Assembly: GCA_017528315.1 (NCBI GenBank)
Contig: JAFXOW010000066.1
Location: forward strand, 1 to 46,533
Source of the DNA: Bacilli bacterium
Lineage (GTDB): Bacteria; Bacillota_I; Bacilli_A; RF39; UBA660
Reading direction: 5' to 3'
DNA: 46,533 bases
Both the position numbers and the translations under genes were made by a program. This document shows positions 41,429 through 46,533 of this stretch, one piece after another. How positions within the stretch are numbered: the first letter of the stretch is position 1; each line of letters starts with the position of its first letter. The notes beneath the pieces are model-generated. The model was not told where the DNA came from, searched no databases, and saw only the letters and a program-made list of their open reading frames with translations.

Positions 41429-42841
41429 ATGAAAAAAACGAAAATAATTGCAACCATTAATGAATTAGCAACTAAAGAAATTTTATTTAATATGATTGAA
41501 GAGGGAGTAGATGTATTTAGAATTAATTTAAGTTATATTTCTCTTGATGTGTGTGATAGTTTAATAGATAATATAAGATCAGTAGCCAAGAAAGCTGGTA
41601 GAATAATTGGCATAATGTTAGATTTAGATGGACCGAGTATTAGAATTGATAAATTAAAAAATGATATTTGTTTAGAAATAGGTGAAAGTATCAGAATTTA
41701 TGATTATCATGTTGTATGTAATAATACACAGATTTCAACTAATTATAATAACTTAACAGAACTTGTAAAAATAGATGATATTATTAGTATTGCATCAGGA
41801 GATGTTAAATTAAAAGTTAAAGAAATTAATTCTGATAATTTTCTATGTGAAATAATTGATACAGGAATAATTAAAAGTAATAATACAATTCATATTGAAA
41901 ATTCTTATTTAAAATTACCATTTATAAGTGATAACGATAAAAAAAATATTTTATATGCTATTAAAAAAGATATTGATTTTTTAGCTCTTTCTTATGTAAG
42001 AGATGAACAAGATATCTTAGAAGTTGTGGATTTATTAATTGAAAACAATAATGATCATATAGAAGTATTATCTAAAATTGAAACTAATGATGCTTTTGAA
42101 AATTTGGAAGAAATATTAAAGGTCAGTGAAGGAGTAATTGTTGCAAGAGGTGATTTAGGAGTAAATGTTCCTATGGAAAAACTTCCATATTATCAAAAAG
42201 AAATTTTAAAAAGTGCTTCCCATAGTGGTAAGATTGGACTTGTGTCAACTAATTTTTTGAAAAGTATGGTTAAAGAAAAAACACCTTCACGTGGTGAAGT
42301 ATCCGATATTTATAATGCTGTTCTAGATAAAGTAGATGGTTTAATTTTAACAGATGAAACAACAATAGGAGAAAATGCTATATCTTCAATTTCAATTATG
42401 AATAAAATTTTAGTTGAAGCTGAAAGTCATTTTGATTATAAAGAGAATTTAGAAAATACTTTTAAACAAGGTAAACTTGATGTAACTATGGCTATTTCTT
42501 ATTCCGTAGTTGATTCAGGATTACTTTTAAATGCTAATTGTATTTTAGCTAATACTATAAGTGGGTATACTGCTAAAAAAATTAGTTATTTTAGACCATT
42601 AAGTCCTATTTTAGGATTAAGTCCTAATAAAAAGACTTTACAAACCTTAACTCTTAATTATGGAGTAATACCAGTTTTAGCAAAGAAGTTTAATGATACT
42701 GAACAAATAGTATCTGAATGTATTAATAAATATAAAGAAATTATGGATTATAAAGTTGGTGATATAGTCATTATAACCGGAGGACTACCAGTTGATACTA
42801 AAAGTACTGATTTTATGAAAATAGAAAAAATAACTGAATAA
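41429..42841 (+). CDS. pyk: Divergent pyruvate kinase
   Basis: Pyruvate kinase makes ATP and pyruvate from phosphoenolpyruvate. The 470 residues cover the barrel, B domain (about 70-165) and C-terminal domain, without the extra PEP-utiliser tail of Bacillus Pyk. Conserved: RINLS (the Arg and Asn of RxNxS), SKIET (Lys and Glu), VARGDLGVNVP (about 238-248), and the Thr in STNFLKSM. Changed: NFSHG reads NLSYI, DTKGPEIR reads DLDGPSIR, and SGETA reads TDETT. The K+-site Thr and the family Lys in the DTKGP loop are therefore lost. Activity or cation dependence may differ. The ribosome site lies in the last codons of dnaE, so the two are coupled. Confidence 0.85.
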   Translation: MKKTKIIATINELATKEILFNMIEEGVDVFRINLSYISLDVCDSLIDNIRSVAKKAGRIIGIMLDLDGPSIRIDKLKNDICLEIGESIRIYDYHVVCNNTQISTNYNNLTELVKIDDIISIASGDVKLKVKEINSDNFLCEIIDTGIIKSNNTIHIENSYLKLPFISDNDKKNILYAIKKDIDFLALSYVRDEQDILEVVDLLIENNNDHIEVLSKIETNDAFENLEEILKVSEGVIVARGDLGVNVPMEKLPYYQKEILKSASHSGKIGLVSTNFLKSMVKEKTPSRGEVSDIYNAVLDKVDGLILTDETTIGENAISSISIMNKILVEAESHFDYKENLENTFKQGKLDVTMAISYSVVDSGLLLNANCILANTISGYTAKKISYFRPLSPILGLSPNKKTLQTLTLNYGVIPVLAKKFNDTEQIVSECINKYKEIMDYKVGDIVIITGGLPVDTKSTDFMKIEKITE

Positions 42842-43003
42842 ATAAAAAAATGATACAGTATGAATTATAATTCAATAATATAAGTATAAATAATAAAAAA
42901 ATAATTTAATATAAAAAAATAGTATAAAATAAAAATAATTACTTATACTATAATTGGTACGAGTAGTACTAGTCATATTTAAATTTAAAGTTAGGGTGAT
43001 AAA
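42842..43003 (+). other. AT-rich gap after pyk with a hairpin
   Basis: No gene is seen in this 162-base gap. A 14-nt palindrome (TGAATTATAATTCA) lies near 42858, and ATAGTATAA (42919-42927) pairs perfectly with TTATACTAT (42943-42951). No T run follows the stem, so it is not a standard terminator; it may be an operator or part of the leader of the next gene. Confidence 0.35.
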
Positions 43004-43159
43004 ATGAAAAAATCAATGATAATGGGACTTGTTACAGCTTCAATGATTGGAGCTGGATATGTAGTATATAATTATGTTTTAAGTCCTAGAACCAAAAGAA
43101 AACTTATGTCTTTAGAAGAAGACATGTGTGAAGACTTTAAAGATATGATGGATGAATAG
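43004..43159 (+). CDS. Small single-pass membrane protein, 51 residues
   Basis: A short gene with a good GGTGAT ribosome site 3 bases before the ATG and its own terminator. The product has a hydrophobic segment (about 4-26: MIMGLVTASMIGAGYVVYNYV), a basic stretch (SPRTKRKL) and an acidic end (LEEDMCEDFKDMMDE). This is an N-out or signal-anchor layout with an acidic cytoplasmic tail, somewhat like YtxH-type proteins but far shorter. I do not recognise the family. It lies alone between pyk and tkt. Confidence 0.7.
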   Translation: MKKSMIMGLVTASMIGAGYVVYNYVLSPRTKRKLMSLEEDMCEDFKDMMDE

Positions 43160-43184
43160 AAAGAAAAATTCTTTCTATTTTTTC
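43155..43184 (+). terminator. Terminator after the small membrane protein gene
   Basis: An 11-bp perfect stem (43155-43165 and 43169-43179, loop 3) overlaps the stop codon and is followed by T. Confidence 0.85.
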
Positions 43185-43220
43185 TTTTATAATGTATAAT
43201 GTTAATAGGTAGGAGGATTT

Positions 43221-45155
43221 ATGTTTAGCATAGGAAGTAAAGAAGATAATAAAAATTATGAATTAGATTTAAAAGGGGTTAATAATTTAAGAGGATTGGC
43301 TCTTGATATGATAGTAAATGCTGGAAGTGGACACGGAGGAATTATTTTATCAGCTGCCCCTATTATATATACATTATATAAATATCATATGAATTTAGAC
43401 TTTAATAATCTTAATTATATTAATAGAGATAGATTTATTTTATCAGCAGGTCATTCAGTACCTTTGTTATATGGAATAGATTATTTTTTAGAATTACTGG
43501 AATTAGATGATTTAAAAAAATTAAGAAAAATAGATTCTAAAACCCCAGGACATCCTGAACTTGGAATTACACCTTTAGTAGAATTCACAAGTGGTGCATT
43601 AGGTCAAGGAGTGGGAACTTCTGTTGGATGTGCAATAGCTAGTAAATATTTAAAAGAAAAAACCAATAATTTAATAAATAATTATACTTATGTTCTATGT
43701 GGAGATGGAGAACTTGAAGAAGGAATAACTTATGAAAGTTTAGCCATTGCTGGAACACTAAAATTAAATAATTTAATAGTTTTAGTTGATTGTAATAATG
43801 TTACTTTGGATAGTAATTTAAATGATTCATCTTGTGAAAATTTAAAAATGCGTTTTGAAGCCATTAATTTTAATGTTATAGAGTGTGACGATTCTGTTAA
43901 AAATATAAATGAAAGTTTAGAATTAGCTCACAAAAGTGATAAGCCAACTGTAATACTCGTTAAAACTATTATGGGATTATATTCTAAATATGAAGGCACA
44001 AATAAAGCTCATGGAATGGTTCCAGATTCTGAAGATTTATTGAATATTAAAGAAAAACTTGAAATTCATGAAGCATCATTTACTGTTAATAATGAAGTCA
44101 TTAGTGAATTTAAAAAAGAAGTTGAAGAAAGAAGTAATAAACATTTAAAAGAATTTAATAATAAATATCAAGAATTAGAAGATAAAAGTTTAGTTGATAA
44201 ATTAATTAATCATGAAGTATCTTATAATTTAAATGAGATAGATATTTTTTCAGAAGAAAAATCTTTAAGAGAAAACTCAAAAGATTTATTAAATAAAATA
44301 GCCAATGACTTTGAATTACTTATAGGAGGAAGTTGTGATTTATCATCATCATGTAAGACTTATTTAGAAAATTTAGGTGATTTTAAAGAAAATAACTATA
44401 AAGGACGAAATATATATTTTGGAATAAGAGAACATGCAGCTGGTGCCATTACCAATGGTATGGCTTTATCCGGACTTAGACCATTTGTTAGTACATTTTT
44501 AGCTTTTTCTGATTATATGAGAGCATCAATTCGAGAAAGTGCTATTATGAAGTTACCAGTTTTATATATTTTTACTCATGATAGTATAACAGTAGGACCA
44601 GATGGACCACTTCATCATCCTATTGAACAATTACCAAGTTTAGAATTAATTCCTAATTTAAAAGTGTATAGACCATTTGATTTAAATGAGCTTATTGGAT
44701 CATATATAGATATATTTAAAAATAATAATCCTGCTTGTTTAGTGCTTCCAAGAGATTCAAAAAATATTTCTGCATATACTAAATCCAGTGAAGTAGCAAA
44801 TGGAATTTATGAAGTAATTAGAAATGATACAGATGATTTTATTAATTTAATTGCTAATGGAGAAGAATTAGGTATTGTTTTAAAAGTATCTAAAAATTTA
44901 AAAGAAATGGGAATTGATAATAAAGTATTAAGTATACCTTGCAAAAAAAATGTTTCTAATATAAAAGACTTATTAAATAATCAAAGAACAATAGCTATAA
45001 CTTTAGCAAATCCTGTATATTTTTATGATATAACAAATGAAGTTATTGGAATAAATGATTTTGGTAAAAGTGGATCTAAAGAAGAATTATTGGATTTCTT
45101 TGGATTTAGTGAAGAAAAATTAGTTACTCAAATATTGGAACTTTTAAAAAAGTAA
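43221..45155 (+). CDS. tkt: Transketolase
   Basis: Transketolase moves two-carbon units between pentose-phosphate sugars using thiamine diphosphate. The 644 residues contain the thiamine-binding GDGELEEG (about 161-168) with CNN following, the pyrimidine-domain GIREHAAGAITNGMALSG, and the VGPDGPLHHPIEQLPSL segment. Near the N-terminus the usual SGHPG reads GSGHGG (33-38), so the Pro is replaced by Gly while the substrate-contacting His stays. The C-terminal domain is short but present. The ribosome site is AGGAGG. spoIVB follows after 34 bases. Confidence 0.94.
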   Translation: MFSIGSKEDNKNYELDLKGVNNLRGLALDMIVNAGSGHGGIILSAAPIIYTLYKYHMNLDFNNLNYINRDRFILSAGHSVPLLYGIDYFLELLELDDLKKLRKIDSKTPGHPELGITPLVEFTSGALGQGVGTSVGCAIASKYLKEKTNNLINNYTYVLCGDGELEEGITYESLAIAGTLKLNNLIVLVDCNNVTLDSNLNDSSCENLKMRFEAINFNVIECDDSVKNINESLELAHKSDKPTVILVKTIMGLYSKYEGTNKAHGMVPDSEDLLNIKEKLEIHEASFTVNNEVISEFKKEVEERSNKHLKEFNNKYQELEDKSLVDKLINHEVSYNLNEIDIFSEEKSLRENSKDLLNKIANDFELLIGGSCDLSSSCKTYLENLGDFKENNYKGRNIYFGIREHAAGAITNGMALSGLRPFVSTFLAFSDYMRASIRESAIMKLPVLYIFTHDSITVGPDGPLHHPIEQLPSLELIPNLKVYRPFDLNELIGSYIDIFKNNNPACLVLPRDSKNISAYTKSSEVANGIYEVIRNDTDDFINLIANGEELGIVLKVSKNLKEMGIDNKVLSIPCKKNVSNIKDLLNNQRTIAITLANPVYFYDITNEVIGINDFGKSGSKEELLDFFGFSEEKLVTQILELLKK

Positions 45156-45189
45156 AAAGTAGCAATAATAGTATTGTAGGAGTGATTTT

Positions 45190-46155
45190 ATGAAATTTAA
45201 AAAACGACTACTAATACTTTTTTTTACATTAATTATACTTCCCATAAATACCTTAGCTTATTCTAAATATTTAGTTCCTGGTGGAGAAAATTTAGGAATT
45301 AATATTAAAAATGAAGGTATACTAATAGTAGGATTTTATGATGTAGATTCCAAAACAGATTTACAAATAGGAGATATAATTGTATCTATTAATGAAGAAA
45401 AAGTAACATCTGTTTCTGAAATGGTCAATTTAATTAAACCAGAAAGTGATAATATATCCTTAAAAATAGGATATAAAAGACTTGGAAATATTGGGTATAC
45501 TAATTTGAATCTTAAAAAAGATAAAAATGGTATTTATAAAACAGGTTTATATGTAAAAGATAGTGTTACTGGGATTGGGACTTTGACTTTTATTGACCCT
45601 TTAACAAATAAATATGGTGCTTTAGGACATTCAATTACTGATAGTAAAACTAATATTAAATTTGAAATAAGAGATGGTAAAATATTTAAAGCAGATGTTA
45701 CAAATATTGATAAAAGTATAGATGGTAAAACAGGAGAAAAAAATGCTAAATTTTATTTTGATACTAATTTTGGTACTATAGAAAAAAATTTAGATACTGG
45801 TATATATGGTATTTATACTAAAAAATATGATAAAAATGAAGTTTTAAGTGTTGCGAGTATATCCGAAATTGAACTTGGTCAAGCTACTATTAAAACAACT
45901 CTTGATGATAATAGAGTGAAAGATTTTAATATTGAAATAATTAATATTGATGAATCGAGTCCTACTAAAAATATTTTATTTAAAATAACTGACGAGAATT
46001 TGTTATTAAAAACTGGAGGTATTGTTAAAGGAATGAGTGGTTCTCCAATTATTCAAAATAACAAAATAATTGGAGCAGTTACGCATACAGTTATAAGTGA
46101 TAATACAAAAGGATATGGTATAAGTATAATTAAAATGTTAGAAAGTATGGAATAG
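45190..46155 (+). CDS. spoIVB: SpoIVB serine protease
   Basis: SpoIVB is secreted from the forespore and cuts SpoIVFA, which frees SpoIVFB to activate sigma K. The 321 residues have a signal peptide/anchor (about 5-23), a PDZ domain (about 33-110) and the S55 protease domain: ALGHSI with catalytic His147, and GIVKGMSGSPIIQ with catalytic Ser283. The family ending KGYGI is present. It is shorter than B. subtilis SpoIVB (about 425). GGAGTGAT precedes the ATG. Its target genes spoIVFA/FB are also in this window. A promoter is not obvious in the 34-base gap after tkt. Confidence 0.94.
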   Translation: MKFKKRLLILFFTLIILPINTLAYSKYLVPGGENLGINIKNEGILIVGFYDVDSKTDLQIGDIIVSINEEKVTSVSEMVNLIKPESDNISLKIGYKRLGNIGYTNLNLKKDKNGIYKTGLYVKDSVTGIGTLTFIDPLTNKYGALGHSITDSKTNIKFEIRDGKIFKADVTNIDKSIDGKTGEKNAKFYFDTNFGTIEKNLDTGIYGIYTKKYDKNEVLSVASISEIELGQATIKTTLDDNRVKDFNIEIINIDESSPTKNILFKITDENLLLKTGGIVKGMSGSPIIQNNKIIGAVTHTVISDNTKGYGISIIKMLESME

Positions 46156-46180
46156 GAATATATTTCCTATTTTTATTTTT
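46151..46180 (+). terminator. Terminator after spoIVB
   Basis: AATAGGAA (46151-46158) pairs with TTCCTATT (46164-46171), loop 5, followed by TTTATTTTT; the stem overlaps the stop codon. Confidence 0.8.
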
Positions 46181-46204
46181 AGTAGATATTTTTTTTATAA
46201 ATAA

Positions 46205-46227
46205 TGTAAATATTTGTCAAAGTATTA
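46205..46227 (+). repeat. 23-nt exact repeat, copy 2
   Basis: Identical to 22688-22710. It lies 66 bases before the ATG of the SipW-type gene. A 14-nt palindrome (TATACATATGTATA, 46250-46263) and GGAGGAG follow. Confidence 0.7.
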
Positions 46228-46292
46228 AATAGGTACTTGAATAGAAATATATACATATGTATAATTAAATTGACAATAAAAGGAGGAGTAAA

Positions 46293-46533
46293 ATGTCAAA
46301 TGAAAATAAAAAGAAAAGAACGATAATAACAATAGTAGCTATGGTATTATTAGTTATAGTAACAGCATCTGTAACGTATGCATTCTTTAGTTACACAAGA
46401 ACCGGAAGTGCAAATACGATATCAGCCGGAAGGATAAGTTTTAATTCTCAAGAAGGAAATGCTATTAATTTATCAAATGCTTTTCCAATAAGTAGTACAC
46501 AGGCAGCTACAGATACAACTAATGCTAAAACAC
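46293..46533 (+). CDS. Secreted protein with SipW-type signal peptide, 5' part
   Basis: The gene runs off the end of the window; 80 residues are visible. After a basic start (NENKKKRT) comes a hydrophobic segment (about 10-32) ending in VTYAFFSYTRTGSANTISAG, the hallmark of SipW-dependent signal peptides of TasA/camelysin-like proteins, with cleavage expected after YA. The start is fixed by AGGAGGAG 5 bases upstream. TasA-like proteins form biofilm fibres. Codons such as ACG, GCC, AGG, ACC and CAG are more frequent than in the neighbours, suggesting transfer or a recently spread gene family. The 23-nt repeat lies upstream. Confidence 0.8.
   Translation, partial: MSNENKKKRTIITIVAMVLLVIVTASVTYAFFSYTRTGSANTISAGRISFNSQEGNAINLSNAFPISSTQAATDTTNAKT

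Noticed and set aside
1-46533. tRNA or rRNA genes
   Set aside because: No TTCRA-type T-loop in a cloverleaf context and no rRNA-like higher-GC block was seen by eye in the intergenic regions.

Overview
The window is very AT-rich DNA, with most third codon positions A or T, from a spore-forming Bacillota. Several genes point to class Bacilli: cotE, veg and yabG next to rsmA, yutD, parE-parC and dnaE-pyk. The stunted non-sporulation genes (a 954-residue DnaE with a dead PHP domain, a Rel with a dead hydrolase domain, a divergent pyruvate kinase) suggest a host-associated, uncultured lineage with a reduced genome. That placement is inference. No rRNA, tRNA, CRISPR array or intact insertion sequence was seen.

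Layout. 1-2719: the 3' end of a DUF421 (YetF/2Duf-like) gene, then a minimal spoVAC-spoVAD-spoVAE cluster and an unknown gene. 2732-6283, minus strand: DUF368 lipid-carrier transporter, rsmA, yabG, veg and a VanY-like carboxypeptidase. 6403-7828: a holin-like orphan, an unknown gene and a decayed Bro-N antirepressor-like gene, the only clear mobile-element trace. 7882-13908: spoIVFA-spoIVFB, then parE and parC. 13983-19113: a DUF4015 glycoside-hydrolase-like protein, YutD, a methyltransferase-like protein and a thioester-domain surface adhesin. 19180-22470: a ZIP transporter, yigZ, recA with a LexA box, and cotE.

22471-23210 has no protein gene. It holds two terminators, a 23-nt sequence repeated once elsewhere in the window, and nine consecutive strong hairpins. 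The few non-Watson-Crick pairs are all G-U on the + strand, which points to a large structured RNA read on +. This is the best candidate here for something undescribed. It is followed by rel, dtd, a PfkB kinase, an Smr protein, gmk, and then envelope genes (unknown membrane protein, cadherin-like repeats, SEDS protein).

32617-36023: a CoaE-like/GT2 fusion, an APH/choline-kinase-like protein and a Nudix hydrolase, which look like a surface-glycan decoration set. 36129-38482: a LysM amidase without signal peptide, a membrane thioredoxin-like protein and a PH-domain protein. 38563-46533: dnaE, pyk, a 51-residue membrane peptide, transketolase, spoIVB, and the start of a gene with a SipW-type signal peptide.

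Together the sporulation genes cover sigma-K activation (SpoIVB signalling to SpoIVFA/FB), dipicolinate transport (SpoVA), coat assembly and processing (CotE, YabG), and possibly mother-cell lysis (the amidase). Many starts use a GGTGAT-type Shine-Dalgarno sequence placed 3-4 nt from the start codon. I used this to correct several gene starts.
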